Shown: positions 8,328-18,035, counted from the first letter of the stretch. The stretch: DNA of 64,000 nt from CAIYYX01 sp035530135 (GCA_035530135.1 DATKVJ010000077.1:1-64000); one strand, 5' to 3'. Translations and numbers: made by a program. Notes: generated from the letters alone by a model not told the origin.

Positions 8328-9515
8328 TTACAGCCGCTCGAATATCGCCGCGATGCCCTGGCCGCCGCCGATGCACATGGTGACCAGGCCGTAGCGCTTG
8401 CCGATGCGCGCCAACTCGTACAGGCACTTGACGGTGAGGATGGCGCCGGTGGCGCCGAGCGGGTGGCCGAGCGCAACCGCGCCGCCGTTCGGGTTCACCT
8501 TGGCCGGGTCGAAGTCGAGTCCTCTGCTGACGCACAGCGCCTGGACGGCGAAAGCCTCGTTCGACTCGATCACATCCAGATCCTTGACCGACAGGCCGGC
8601 ACGCTGCAAGGCCAGCTTGACAGCAGGAATCGGGCCGGTACCCATGATCGAGGGGTCGACGCCGGCGACGGCGTAGGACACCAGGCGCGCCAGCGGCTTC
8701 AGCCCGGCGCTGGCGGCGGCAGCGGTCTCCATCAGCACCACGGCGGCGGCGCCGTCGTTGATGCCCGAGGCATTGCCGGCGGTGACGCTGCCGTCCTTCT
8801 TGAAGGCCGGCTTCAGCTTGGCGAGACTCTCCAGCGAGGCGTCTGCCTTCGGATATTCGTCGGTGTCGAACAGCACTGTGCCCTTGCGGCTCTGAATCTC
8901 GATCGGCACGATCTGCGTCTTGAAGTGTCCGGCGGCGATGGCCGCGACGGCGCGCTTCTGGCTCTCCAGCGAGAGCGCATCCTGCTCCTCGCGGCTGATG
9001 TGGAACTGTTCGGCAATGTTCTCGGCGGTGATGCCCATGTGATTCGGGGAAAACGGGTCGGTCAGGGCGCCGACCATCATGTCGATCATCCTGGTGTCGC
9101 CCATCCGGGCGCCCCAGCGCGCCGCCGGCATCAGGTAGCCGGCGCGGCTCATGGTCTCGACGCCGCAGCCCACGGCGGCGTCGGTGTCGCCCAGCTGAAT
9201 CGCGTTAGCGGCGCTGACGATGGCCTGCAGGCCGGATCCACAAAGGCGGTTCAGGGTCAGCGCGCAGGACTCCTTGGTCATGCCGGCGTCGAGGGCGATC
9301 GCGCGCGAGACGTACATGTCGCGCGCCTCGCCATGAATCACGTTGCCGCACACCAATTGCCCGATCCGACCAGGATCGATCTTGGCCCGGGCGATCGCTT
9401 CCTTGACCACTCGGGCGCCGAGCGCCGACGAGGAAAAATCCTTGAGCGTGCCGCCGAAACTGCCGATCGGCGCGCGGACGCCGCTGACCACCACTACCTC
9501 GCGTTTGTCTGACAT
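8328..9515 (-). CDS. bktB: Beta-ketothiolase / acetyl-CoA acetyltransferase (BktB type)
   Basis: A 395-residue biosynthetic-type thiolase. The acyl-accepting Cys92 lies in LNRLCGSG, GHPLGATG supplies the catalytic His, and CIGGGQGIAAIFERL ends the protein with the second catalytic Cys. The overall wording is very close to BktB of Cupriavidus, which condenses acetyl- or propionyl-CoA with acetyl-CoA for polyhydroxyalkanoate synthesis or runs in reverse in fatty-acid breakdown. There is no phaB or phaC nearby, so the physiological direction is unknown. It heads no visible operon; the CbiB-like gene lies 18 bases upstream on the same strand. Confidence 0.9.
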   Translation of the reverse strand: MSDKREVVVVSGVRAPIGSFGGTLKDFSSSALGARVVKEAIARAKIDPGRIGQLVCGNVIHGEARDMYVSRAIALDAGMTKESCALTLNRLCGSGLQAIVSAANAIQLGDTDAAVGCGVETMSRAGYLMPAARWGARMGDTRMIDMMVGALTDPFSPNHMGITAENIAEQFHISREEQDALSLESQKRAVAAIAAGHFKTQIVPIEIQSRKGTVLFDTDEYPKADASLESLAKLKPAFKKDGSVTAGNASGINDGAAAVVLMETAAAASAGLKPLARLVSYAVAGVDPSIMGTGPIPAVKLALQRAGLSVKDLDVIESNEAFAVQALCVSRGLDFDPAKVNPNGGAVALGHPLGATGAILTVKCLYELARIGKRYGLVTMCIGGGQGIAAIFERL

Positions 9516-9533
9516 GTGGTTCTCCTGATGAAA

Positions 9534-10448
9534 TTACCGACCTACCCAGCTCGCCACCCAGAAGAGCGCCAGGAGCAGCAGGCACAGTACCAGGGTGCGC
9601 CATACCAGTCCTATGGTGCTCTGCATGAAATCGGCGTCGGCGTCGTCGCCTAGCCCCAGTTCCGGCCGCTCGCGCACTTCTCCGGCATCATGTATCGGCA
9701 GACCAAGGCGCACGCCGAGCGCACCGGCGCCACTCGCCAGGAGTATACCGGAGGCAGGATCCGGCCAGCGCGCCGCCTGGGTGCGCCAGCAGAACACGGC
9801 GCCCTCGAAGTCTCCAACCACAGCGAAGGCGGCGCCGGACACCCGCAGCGGCAACCAGTCGATGACGGTGAAGGCGCGCTCGGCAAACCGACCCAGGCCA
9901 CCGACTTCTGCCGACCGCCACCGGCCCCGGAAGAACAAGGCTAGACGGTACAGCAGCGCGCCGGCCGGCCCGGCCAGAACGAACCAGAACAGCGGTGCGA
10001 ATACATGCCGGTGCGAAGCGAGCAGCGCTTCCTCGATCGCCAACCGGGCGACCTCGTTGGAGCTCAAGCGTTCCTCGCTCTGGCCGCGCCACTGTCCCAG
10101 CAGCGTGCGCGCGCGTTCCAGTTCCCCCATGCGCAGGGCCAGGTGGATGTCGGTGAAATAGTGGCTGAACTGGCGAAAGCCCATCGTCAGATAGAGCACC
10201 CCGACGTTCAGGAGCAGTGCCACCAAGGGCTGGGTCTCGGCCAGCAGCCACTGCAGCGCGAGCAGCGCAAGCACGCCGGGGAGCACCGCGATCATCCAGG
10301 CCACCATGCCGTGGCGTTCCTCACCGCCGTAAAAGCGTTCCTCGATGAATTGCCCATAAGCCGTCAACGGCGCCAAGACGAAGCGATCCTGGGCCAACGG
10401 CTTGAGCTGTTCGAGAATCAAAGCAACGGCGATGGAAAACAGGGCCAT
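9534..10448 (-). CDS. CobD/CbiB-family (AmpE-like) membrane protein
   Basis: About 304 residues with five or so hydrophobic segments. It resembles the CobD/CbiB-like membrane proteins that betaproteobacteria carry outside cobalamin clusters. True CbiB makes adenosylcobinamide by adding aminopropanol to adenosylcobyric acid, and AmpE is a related protein of the ampicillin-resistance regulatory locus. No other cobalamin gene is here, so I do not assign a cobalamin step. The ATG at 10448 (MALFSIAVALILEQ) fits the family; a GTG at 10487 would add 13 polar residues. It shares strand with the Nudix gene upstream and bktB downstream. Confidence 0.75.
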   Translation of the reverse strand: MALFSIAVALILEQLKPLAQDRFVLAPLTAYGQFIEERFYGGEERHGMVAWMIAVLPGVLALLALQWLLAETQPLVALLLNVGVLYLTMGFRQFSHYFTDIHLALRMGELERARTLLGQWRGQSEERLSSNEVARLAIEEALLASHRHVFAPLFWFVLAGPAGALLYRLALFFRGRWRSAEVGGLGRFAERAFTVIDWLPLRVSGAAFAVVGDFEGAVFCWRTQAARWPDPASGILLASGAGALGVRLGLPIHDAGEVRERPELGLGDDADADFMQSTIGLVWRTLVLCLLLLALFWVASWVGR

Positions 10449-10519
10449 GCAGGACGAATTCGGGGATCTAGGAAGGCCGGCGGGCACCCGCCGAAGCTAC
10501 GAAGATACCACACCAGCCA

Positions 10520-11140
10520 TCAGTCTGCGGGGAACAGGAAGCGGTGGAGGCTCACCAGCATCCCCGCCGTGGCCCCCCATATGTAATAGCCCTCCCAGGG
10601 CATGGCGTAATATTCCCGCCGACCGCCTTGGGATTCCATGCTGTGGCGTTGATGATTGGCGGGATCGAGGAGGAAAGCCAAAGGGGTCTCGAAGGCCTCG
10701 GCCACTTCGAAATCGTCGAGCTTGAGATTCAAGGGCGGACGAACCAGCGCCACCACCGGCATGATCGAAAAACCGGTTCCAGTACGATATTCCGGCAGCA
10801 AGCCAAGTACCTCCGTCCGGGCCGGATCGAGGCCGACCTCCTCCTGCGCCTCGCGCAGAGCGGTGGCCACGACCGAGTCGTCGCTCTCCTCGCAGCGTCC
10901 GCCGGGAAAGCTGATCTGCCCGGGGTGGTCACGCAAATGTGCGGTGCGCTGGGTGAGCAGCACGGTCAGGCCGCTATCCCGCTCGATCAGCGGCACCAGC
11001 ACCGCCGCGCGGATCAGCTGTGCCCCTGATGCGTCCGGTTCGGCCGCCGCAGTTGCGGCAGCGACGGCGCCGCCGCCGGCAAAACGCTGGCGCAGCCAGG
11101 CGGCACTCGGGAGCATCGGCGGGAGGATCAGTTCACTCAT
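10520..11140 (-). CDS. Nudix hydrolase, CoA-pyrophosphatase (NudL-like)
   Basis: A 206-residue Nudix enzyme. The Nudix box runs from GGRCEESDD through ALREAQEEVGL (about residues 101-123), with the metal-binding REAQEE intact. The upstream LLTQRTAHLRDHPGQISFPGG matches the UPF0035/CoA-diphosphatase signature region, so CoA or its derivatives are the likely substrate. The C-terminal WGATAGML segment also fits that group. It lies 71 bases upstream of the CbiB-like gene on the same strand. Confidence 0.88.
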   Translation of the reverse strand: MSELILPPMLPSAAWLRQRFAGGGAVAAATAAAEPDASGAQLIRAAVLVPLIERDSGLTVLLTQRTAHLRDHPGQISFPGGRCEESDDSVVATALREAQEEVGLDPARTEVLGLLPEYRTGTGFSIMPVVALVRPPLNLKLDDFEVAEAFETPLAFLLDPANHQRHSMESQGGRREYYAMPWEGYYIWGATAGMLVSLHRFLFPAD

Positions 11141-11272
11141 CGGCAGCCAGTTTCAAGGTCGCGGTCCAATACCTGCGGCGCATTTGCAGACGCTCGACCG
11201 GGCCAGGCCAGCCGCCGGCGCGGGGCCAGCGGCGATACAATGGGCCACGATATGTTCGCCGAGAACGAGAGC

Positions 11273-11980
11273 ATGAAACCGATCGCAGTCTTCCGTCACA
11301 GCCCCGGGGAAGGGCCTGGGTATTTTGCCACATTCCTGGACCGCCACGCGCTCCCCTGGCGGCTGTTGCAAATCGACGCCGGCGAAGCGGTGCCGCCCGA
11401 CTGCGACGAATTCAGCGGACTGGCTCTATTCGGCGGGCCGATGAGCGTCAATGACCCGCTGCCCTGGATCGAACAGGAATGCGCGCTGATACGCCAGGCG
11501 GTAGCCCTGGACGTTCCGGTGATAGGCCATTGTCTGGGCGGCCAACTGCTGGCCAAGGCGCTGGGTGCTGAGGTGAGACCGAACCCGGTGAAGGAAATCG
11601 GCTGGGGCAAGGTGCGGGTGCTGGACAATGCCGCGGCGCACGATTGGTTAGGCGATCTACGGGATTTCCTCTCCTTCCATTGGCACGGCGAGACCTTCAG
11701 CCTGCCGGCGGGCGGCGCGCGCATTCTGGAGAGCGAGCACTGCGCCGCCCAGGCTTTCGTCCTGGGTCCGCATCTGGGCCTGCAATGTCACGTCGAGATG
11801 ACCGAGGCGATGATCCGGCACTGGTGCGTCATCGGTGCCGAGGAGATTGCGACCCATCCCGGGCCATCGGTACAGCCGGCAGCGGCCATGCAGGCCGATC
11901 TGGCAGCGCGGCTGGGCGCGCTCAACGCCGTCGCCGACCGGCTCTACGAAAGATGGGGCAAAGGCTTGAAAAGAATTTAA
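11273..11980 (+). CDS. Class I glutamine amidotransferase (GuaA-N-like)
   Basis: About 235 residues forming a stand-alone class I glutamine amidotransferase fold. The nucleophile Cys is in GHCLGGQLLAKALGAEV, and the His-Glu pair is in LQCHVEMTE, so the triad looks intact. Such GMP-synthase-like domains release ammonia from glutamine or act as gamma-glutamyl peptidases; the acceptor here is unknown. Start choice is uncertain. ATGs at 11240, 11252 and 11273 are in frame; a TACAAT -10-like box at 11236-11241 overlaps the first, and 11273 (MKPIAVFRHSP) places the first beta strand at the N-terminus as in homologues. It is convergent with yajQ. Confidence 0.85.
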   Translation: MKPIAVFRHSPGEGPGYFATFLDRHALPWRLLQIDAGEAVPPDCDEFSGLALFGGPMSVNDPLPWIEQECALIRQAVALDVPVIGHCLGGQLLAKALGAEVRPNPVKEIGWGKVRVLDNAAAHDWLGDLRDFLSFHWHGETFSLPAGGARILESEHCAAQAFVLGPHLGLQCHVEMTEAMIRHWCVIGAEEIATHPGPSVQPAAAMQADLAARLGALNAVADRLYERWGKGLKRI

Positions 11981-11994
11981 CGCCCGTTTGGGGG

Positions 11995-12480
11995 TCAGTC
12001 GCGGAAATTACCGAACTGCAGCGGAAAGTCGGTGACCGATTTTTTTACCAGGGCGATCGCCTCCTGGAGAAAATCGCGTTTGGGACCAGAGACGCGCACG
12101 ACGTCGCCTTGGATGCTGGCCTGCACCTTGAGCTTGCTATCCTTGAGGAGCTTGACGACCTTCTTCGCCAGATCCCCTTCGACGCCGACCTTGACCTTGA
12201 TTTCCTGCTTCACCTTGTTGCCGCTGATCTTGTCGACCTTGCCCTTCTCCAGGCAGCGCACGTCGATGCCGCGCTTGCCGAGCTTGAGCGTCAGAATGTC
12301 ATAGACCTGGCCGAGCTTGAAGTCGTCGTCGGCATACAGGGTCAACAGCTTGTCGCCGGTCTCGACGCGGGCGTCGGAACCCTTGAAGTCGAAGCGGTTG
12401 GTGACTTCCTTGTTGGCCTGATCGACGGCGTTGCGCAGCTCGACTTGATCGACTTCAGATAGTATGTCGAAGGATGGCAT
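11995..12480 (-). CDS. yajQ: YajQ-family nucleotide-binding protein
   Basis: A 161-residue YajQ/UPF0234 protein, opening MPSFDILSEVDQVELRNAVDQ, which is diagnostic for the family. Members bind nucleotides or RNA, and a Xanthomonas homologue has been reported to bind c-di-GMP and act with a LysR regulator. The actual role here is not shown by the sequence. It is the last gene of a minus-strand run argD-argF-argG-DUF2788-ppnP-yajQ with gaps of 20 bases or fewer, so it may be co-transcribed with the arginine genes. Confidence 0.95.
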   Translation of the reverse strand: MPSFDILSEVDQVELRNAVDQANKEVTNRFDFKGSDARVETGDKLLTLYADDDFKLGQVYDILTLKLGKRGIDVRCLEKGKVDKISGNKVKQEIKVKVGVEGDLAKKVVKLLKDSKLKVQASIQGDVVRVSGPKRDFLQEAIALVKKSVTDFPLQFGNFRD

Positions 12481-12500
12481 GGCGCGCTCCGGTCAAGGCT

Positions 12501-12815
12501 TCAATCGAAATGGCAAACGTAGTCCAGGGTTTCCAGCGTCTCGATCTCGAAGCTGGAGTTGCCCGGCACGGAGAAGGACTCGCCGCCGCCGTAGCTGCGC
12601 CAGACGGCTTCACCCTTCAAACGGATGCGGCACTTGCCGGCGTTGAGCTCCATCACCTCGGGCGCACCGGTGTTGAAGACGAGCGACGACGGGAAGATCA
12701 CGCCCAGGGTCTTCTTGGCCCCGTCAGGGAGCAGCACGGTGTGACTCACGCACTTGCCGTCGAAGTAGAGGTTGGCCCTCTTAACGACGCTGACATTATC
12801 GAACTGATTTTCCAT
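12501..12815 (-). CDS. ppnP: Pyrimidine/purine nucleoside phosphorylase (DUF1255 family)
   Basis: A 104-residue cupin-like protein of the YaiE/PpnP family, which phosphorolyses several nucleosides. Family stretches include ANLYFDGKCVSHTV, PSSLVFNTGAPEVMEL and SFSVPGNSSFEIE. The ATG at 12815 follows an AAAGGT ribosome-binding site; the frame is open further upstream, but that part has no homology and overlaps the DUF2788 gene in another frame. It is placed between DUF2788 and yajQ on the same strand. Confidence 0.93.
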   Translation of the reverse strand: MENQFDNVSVVKRANLYFDGKCVSHTVLLPDGAKKTLGVIFPSSLVFNTGAPEVMELNAGKCRIRLKGEAVWRSYGGGESFSVPGNSSFEIETLETLDYVCHFD

Positions 12816-12825
12816 TATCGACCTT

Positions 12826-13035
12826 TCAGATTCTCCACAGACTCTGGAGAACCTCTTTGACGACGAAGCCCACCATGCCGAAGGACAGAACGAAGAACAG
12901 CACCAGCGTTCCGGTTTTGCCCGCCTTGGCCTTGTGAGCCAGCTCACCGACGATGAAGAGCATGAAGAGCATGAAGGCGCCGACGCCGTAGGTGAGGAAG
13001 AAGTCCGAGACCTGCGCCTCGCTGTATCCGAACAT
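12826..13035 (-). CDS. DUF2788 small membrane protein
   Basis: A 69-residue protein with two hydrophobic helices (about residues 14-31 and 42-60) separated by a short basic loop (AHKAKAGKTG). The opening MFGYSEAQVSDFFLTYGVGAF matches the DUF2788 family found mainly in proteobacteria, whose function is unknown. A GAGGTGA ribosome-binding site supports the ATG at 13035 over a longer frame. It lies 10 bases after argG on the same strand, so it is probably expressed with the arginine genes, but nothing ties it to arginine synthesis chemically. Confidence 0.85.
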   Translation of the reverse strand: MFGYSEAQVSDFFLTYGVGAFMLFMLFIVGELAHKAKAGKTGTLVLFFVLSFGMVGFVVKEVLQSLWRI

Positions 13036-13045
13036 CGACGTCACC

Positions 13046-14278
<1,233 letters not shown>

Positions 14279-14291
14279 CGCTCAGATCCCA

Positions 14292-15227
14292 TCAACTATT
14301 GACCCTGCCGATCAGCAGGTATTCCAGCAGCGCCTTCTGCGCGTGCAACCGATTCTCAGCCTCGTCCCAGACCACGCTCTGGGGTCCGTCGATCACTTCG
14401 GCCGCGACTTCCTCGCCGCGGTGCGCCGGCAGGCAGTGCATGAACAGTGCGTCGGGCTTGGCCACCTGCATCATCTCGGCGTCCACCTGCCAGTCCTCGA
14501 AATCGCGCAGGCGTTCCTCGTTCTCGGCCTCGAAGCCCATGCTGGTCCATACGTCTGTGGTCACCAGATCGGCGCCCGCGGCCGCCTCCATCGGATCGGG
14601 AAACTCCTCATAGTGGTCGGTGCCGTACAGGCCGGCCCGCTCGGGCTCGACTTCGTAGCCGGGCGGAGTCGAGACGTGCACGTTGAAGCCGAACACCTCC
14701 GCCGCCTGCAGCCAGGTGTTGCAGACGTTGTTCGAGTCGCCGATCCAGGCCACGGTCCTGCCTTCGATCGACCCGCGATGCTCGATGTAGGTGAAGATGT
14801 CGGCGAGAATCTGGCAGGGATGGTATTCGTTGGTCAGGCCGTTGATCACCGGCACGCGCGAGTTGGCGGCAAAGCGCTCGATGATCTCCTGCTCGAAGGT
14901 GCGGATCATCACGATGTCGCTCATGCGCGAGATGACCTGGGCCGCATCTTCCACCGGCTCGCCGCGGCCGAGTTGAGAGTCGCGCGTGTTGAGGTAGATC
15001 GCGCTGCCGCCCAGCTGCTGCATGCCGGCCTCGAAGGACAGCCGCGTGCGCGTGCTGGCCTTCTCGAAGATCATCACCAGGGTGCGGTCTGAGAGCGGCC
15101 AGTATTGCTGGTAGCTCTTGAACTGCCCCTTGATCCAGCGCGCGCGCGCGAACAGGTAGTCGAACTCAGCGCGGGAAAAATCGTTGAACTGCAGGAAGTG
15201 CCTGGGCGCAGCGGTCGCATTCGTCAT
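14292..15227 (-). CDS. argF: Ornithine carbamoyltransferase, anabolic
   Basis: About 311 residues. It transfers the carbamoyl group from carbamoyl phosphate to ornithine, giving citrulline. The carbamoyl-phosphate site STRTRLSFE, the ornithine-site stretch NEYHPCQILADI and the catalytic HCLPAHRGEE are all visible. Two starts are possible: a GTG at 15233 overlapping the argD stop, or the ATG at 15227 with a better-spaced GGGGG ribosome-binding site; I choose the ATG. The gene lies between argD and argG, consistent with one arginine operon. Confidence 0.97.
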   Translation of the reverse strand: MTNATAAPRHFLQFNDFSRAEFDYLFARARWIKGQFKSYQQYWPLSDRTLVMIFEKASTRTRLSFEAGMQQLGGSAIYLNTRDSQLGRGEPVEDAAQVISRMSDIVMIRTFEQEIIERFAANSRVPVINGLTNEYHPCQILADIFTYIEHRGSIEGRTVAWIGDSNNVCNTWLQAAEVFGFNVHVSTPPGYEVEPERAGLYGTDHYEEFPDPMEAAAGADLVTTDVWTSMGFEAENEERLRDFEDWQVDAEMMQVAKPDALFMHCLPAHRGEEVAAEVIDGPQSVVWDEAENRLHAQKALLEYLLIGRVNS

Positions 15228-15229
15228 GC

Positions 15230-16402
15230 TCACGCCCCCAGGAATTCGCGGACCAGCCGGGACAGGGTGGCGACCAGTTCGTCGGCCTCGGCAGCGGTGA
15301 AGATCAGCGCCGGCAACAGGCGCACCACCTGGTCTGCGGTGACATTGAGCAGCAGGCCCGCGTCGAGCGCGCGCTGCACCAGTTCGCCGCAGGGACGGTC
15401 GAGTTCGACCCCGATCATCAGGCCGTCGCCGCGGATGTCTGCGACCCCGGCGACGCCCGCCAGCCGCTTGGCCAGGTCGCTTCTAATGCGATCGCCCAGC
15501 GCCAGGGCGTGGGCCATCAGGCCGTCGTGCTCAATCACGTCGAGCGTGGTCAGTGCGGCGACGCAGGCCAGGGGATTGCCACCGAAGGTGGAACCATGGC
15601 TGCCAGGCTTGAAGATCCCGGCGGCGGGTCCCGCGGCCAGGCAGGCGCCGATCGGCACGCCCGAGGCCAGGCCCTTGGCCAGGGTCATCACGTCCGCAAC
15701 GATACCGGCGTGCTGGTGGGCGAACCACTTGCCGGTGCGGGCGATGCCGCACTGCACTTCATCCACCATCAGCAACCAGCCGCGGGCCGAGCAGATGCGG
15801 CGCAGACCCTGCAGGTATTCGTCGTGGGCGATGTTGATGCCGCCCTCCCCCTGGATCGGCTCGATCAGTACGGCGACGACGTTGGCATTGTGCTGGGCGA
15901 CCGCCTCCACCGCCGCCAAATCATCGAAGGGGACGCGCACGAAGCCGGCGACCAACGGCTCGAAACCGGCCTGCGCCTTGCGGTTGCCGGTGGCGGACAG
16001 CGTCGCCAGGGTGCGGCCGTGGAAGGCACGCTCCATCACGATGATGGCGGGCTGCTCGATGCCCCGCTGGTGGCCATAGAGGCGCGCCAGCTTGATCGCC
16101 GCCTCGTTAGCCTCGCAGCCGGAATTGCAGAAGAACACCTCGTCCATGCCGGAGAGCGCGGCGAGCCGATCCGACAAGCGTTCCTGTTCGGGAATCCGGT
16201 ACAGATTGGAGACGTGGATCAGCCGGGCGACTTGCTCGGACAGGGCCCGGACCAGCGCCGGATGGGCGTGCCCGAGCGTGTTGACGGCGATGCCGGCGAG
16301 CGCGTCGAGATAGCGCCGGCCCTGTTCGTCATAGACCCAGGGCCCCTGTCCGTGGGTGAAGGCGATCGGCAGCCTGGCGTACGTGTTCATCAGATGCGGC
16401 AT
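15230..16402 (-). CDS. argD: Acetylornithine aminotransferase
   Basis: A 390-residue class III PLP-dependent aminotransferase that converts N-acetylglutamate semialdehyde to acetylornithine and may also serve lysine synthesis. The stretches NSGCEANEAAIKLAR, FHGRTLATLSATGN and MVDEVQCGIARTGKWF are visible, and the PLP lysine lies in TLAKGLASGVPIG. The ATG at 16402 (MPHLMNTYARLP) matches family N-termini; a TTG at 16462 would add 20 residues without homology. It starts the arginine gene run and diverges from parA. Confidence 0.96.
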   Translation of the reverse strand: MPHLMNTYARLPIAFTHGQGPWVYDEQGRRYLDALAGIAVNTLGHAHPALVRALSEQVARLIHVSNLYRIPEQERLSDRLAALSGMDEVFFCNSGCEANEAAIKLARLYGHQRGIEQPAIIVMERAFHGRTLATLSATGNRKAQAGFEPLVAGFVRVPFDDLAAVEAVAQHNANVVAVLIEPIQGEGGINIAHDEYLQGLRRICSARGWLLMVDEVQCGIARTGKWFAHQHAGIVADVMTLAKGLASGVPIGACLAAGPAAGIFKPGSHGSTFGGNPLACVAALTTLDVIEHDGLMAHALALGDRIRSDLAKRLAGVAGVADIRGDGLMIGVELDRPCGELVQRALDAGLLLNVTADQVVRLLPALIFTAAEADELVATLSRLVREFLGA

Positions 16403-16532
16403 GGCGAGCCCCGCTTGAAACTCCAAATAGCGACGGCGGCTCGCGCCGCCGTGGTTGTGCAAGATAGACAGGCATGTCTTGCTTGAGACCGCATCTTATG
16501 TGAAAAATAGCAGCCTGTATAGTGAGGTCATG

Positions 16533-17297
16533 ATGGCGCGCATCGCAGTTTTCAACCAGAAGGGCGGCGTCGGCAAAACCACCACCGCGCTCAACCTCGG
16601 GGCCGCATTGGCGCGCCGCGAGCGGCCTGTATTGCTGGTCGATCTCGATCCACAGGCACATTTGTCATCGATCCACGGCAATGCCCTGGGCAATGTTGCC
16701 GCCAGCGCATTCGCCTTCTACCGAGACAACACGCCGCTCGCCGCGCTCGAGATCGACTGGGCGGGCGTGGGCCGGCTGATCCCGGCCCACGCCGAACTCA
16801 TCCGGGTGGATTCGGTGTTCGGCAAAGGTCCGAACATCCTCAACCGCCTTAATCAGGGACTCAACGACCTCGCCGTAACGGCACCCGAGCGCACCGTCCT
16901 GATCGATTGCTGCCCCTTCCTCGGCGTGCTCTCGCTCAACGCGGTGTTCGCGGCAGAGCGCTTGTTGATTCCGGTGGCCTCGGACTTCCTCAGCATGCGC
17001 GGCGCGCTGCAGATCGAACACACCCTGACCGCGATCGAACCGGTGCTCAAGCGGCGCATCGGACGCAGCTACCTACTGACCCGTTTCGACCGTCGCCGCA
17101 ACATGAGCTACGAAATACAGAAACGCATGCACGAACGCTTCGGCGTCGAGTTATGTGAAACGGTGATTTCCGAGAATGTCGCCGTGGCCGAGGCTCCGGC
17201 CATGGGCCTGGACATCTTCAGCCACGCCGAATCGAGCCGCGGTGCTCAAGACTATGCGGCGCTGCTCGATGAATTGACGAGCAAGGATCTCGTCTGA
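16533..17297 (+). CDS. Orphan ParA-family ATPase
   Basis: A 254-residue Walker-type ATPase. The deviant Walker A KGGVGKTT is at residues 10-17 (signature lysine followed by GKT), VDLDPQAHLSS supplies the A'/Walker-B-like aspartate, and VLIDCCPFLGVLS follows. Such proteins position plasmids, chromosomes or protein assemblies. No parB, parS or partner gene is adjacent, and the chromosomal parAB pair is normally elsewhere, so this is an orphan of unknown cargo. Two ATGs lie in tandem; the second (16533) is better spaced from GAGGT. Upstream it diverges from argD. Confidence 0.88.
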   Translation: MARIAVFNQKGGVGKTTTALNLGAALARRERPVLLVDLDPQAHLSSIHGNALGNVAASAFAFYRDNTPLAALEIDWAGVGRLIPAHAELIRVDSVFGKGPNILNRLNQGLNDLAVTAPERTVLIDCCPFLGVLSLNAVFAAERLLIPVASDFLSMRGALQIEHTLTAIEPVLKRRIGRSYLLTRFDRRRNMSYEIQKRMHERFGVELCETVISENVAVAEAPAMGLDIFSHAESSRGAQDYAALLDELTSKDLV

Positions 17298-17326
17298 CGC
17301 TCTTGGGAATTGAGCCGTTGGCTGGC

Positions 17327-17548
17327 TCAGCGCGCAATCAGCCTCAGCACGTCTTCAAAGTTCGCCGGTGGGGTGCGGTCACTGCCGTGGTGGCAGATGC
17401 ACTCCATGATCTCGCAGTCGCGATAAATCTGGCGCAGCTTGCGTTGGGCATGCTCCTCATCGCGGCCGTGGATCATCAGGTTGCTGACGGCCAGACCATC
17501 ACGAGTGCGAATGCGAAAGGCATATTTCCTAAAGGCGAACGCGTGCAT
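17327..17548 (-). CDS. Small hypothetical protein, 73 residues
   Basis: A 73-residue soluble basic protein with no recognised domain. It opens MHAFAFRKYAFRIRTRDG and contains GRDEEHAQRKLRQIYRDCEIMEC. The reasons to accept it are a strong AAGGGG ribosome-binding site, normal amino-acid composition with charged amphipathic stretches, and the absence of a better frame in this gap. Two cysteines lie close together in the ECICHH segment, which could bind a metal. It is convergent with the orphan ParA (30 bases between stops), so it is not in the same operon. Confidence 0.6.
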   Translation of the reverse strand: MHAFAFRKYAFRIRTRDGLAVSNLMIHGRDEEHAQRKLRQIYRDCEIMECICHHGSDRTPPANFEDVLRLIAR

Positions 17549-17607
17549 GAAAACCCCTTGTACATCAATGAGGTTTGGCCAGTATATGTAACTACTTTCA
17601 GGAAATC

Positions 17608-17637
17608 AAGCCAGCCTATTATTTATGCTGGTTTTTT
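17608..17637 (+). terminator. Probable intrinsic terminator downstream of parA
   Basis: AAGCCAGC (17608-17615) pairs with GCTGG plus the first T residues (17627-17634), followed by a run of six T residues (17632-17637). It is oriented rightward and is the first such structure after parA, although it lies about 310 bases beyond the stop. The region 17638-17710 contains only GC-rich sequence with no further gene. Confidence 0.5.
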
Positions 17638-17710
17638 GCCTCCCGGCTTAGCGGCTGGGACAGACTTTCGGGCGGACCCAACGGCCCGCCGGCGCAAAAG
17701 ACTGAGGCTG

Positions 17711-17971
17711 TCAGAGCGCCTTGATAGCAGCGGACAGGCGGCTCTTGTGGCGTGCCGCCTTGTTCTTGTGGATGATCTTCTTGTCGGCGATGCTGTCGAT
17801 GACGCTCATCGACTCGACAAACTCCGCTTGCGCGGCAGGCTTATCGCCGGCGACGATCGCCTTTTGCACTTTCTTGATCGCGGTGCGCAGGGTCGAGCGC
17901 AGGCTCACGTTGTGGGTACGCTGCTTGACCGCCTGACGGGCGCGCTTGCGGGCTTGGGCGCTGTTGGCCAT
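17711..17971 (-). CDS. rpsT: 30S ribosomal protein S20
   Basis: An 86-residue primary 16S rRNA-binding protein. The opening MANSAQARKRARQAVKQR and the Lys/Ala-rich helices are diagnostic. The ATG at 17971 is used because a longer frame to 18004 lacks homology. A good promoter is visible just upstream on the same strand. S20 and MurJ genes are divergent neighbours in many proteobacteria, which supports both assignments. Confidence 0.97.
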   Translation of the reverse strand: MANSAQARKRARQAVKQRTHNVSLRSTLRTAIKKVQKAIVAGDKPAAQAEFVESMSVIDSIADKKIIHKNKAARHKSRLSAAIKAL

Positions 17972-18006
17972 ATGTATGGTTCCGGCTAAGACGTTAAAAG
18001 GCAATG

Positions 18007-18035
18007 ATTATAGGGAATTCCCGGGCGAGGCGCAA
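18007..18035 (-). promoter_or_regulatory. rpsT promoter
   Basis: On the minus strand TTGCGC (18030-18035) and a perfect TATAAT (18007-18012) are spaced by 17 bases. Transcription would begin about 28-30 bases upstream of the rpsT ATG. Confidence 0.7.

Noticed and set aside
17303..17989. 228-residue plus-strand frame across the parA-rpsT gap
   Set aside because: It is antisense to rpsT and to the 73-residue gene, has no ribosome-binding site and no recognisable domain.
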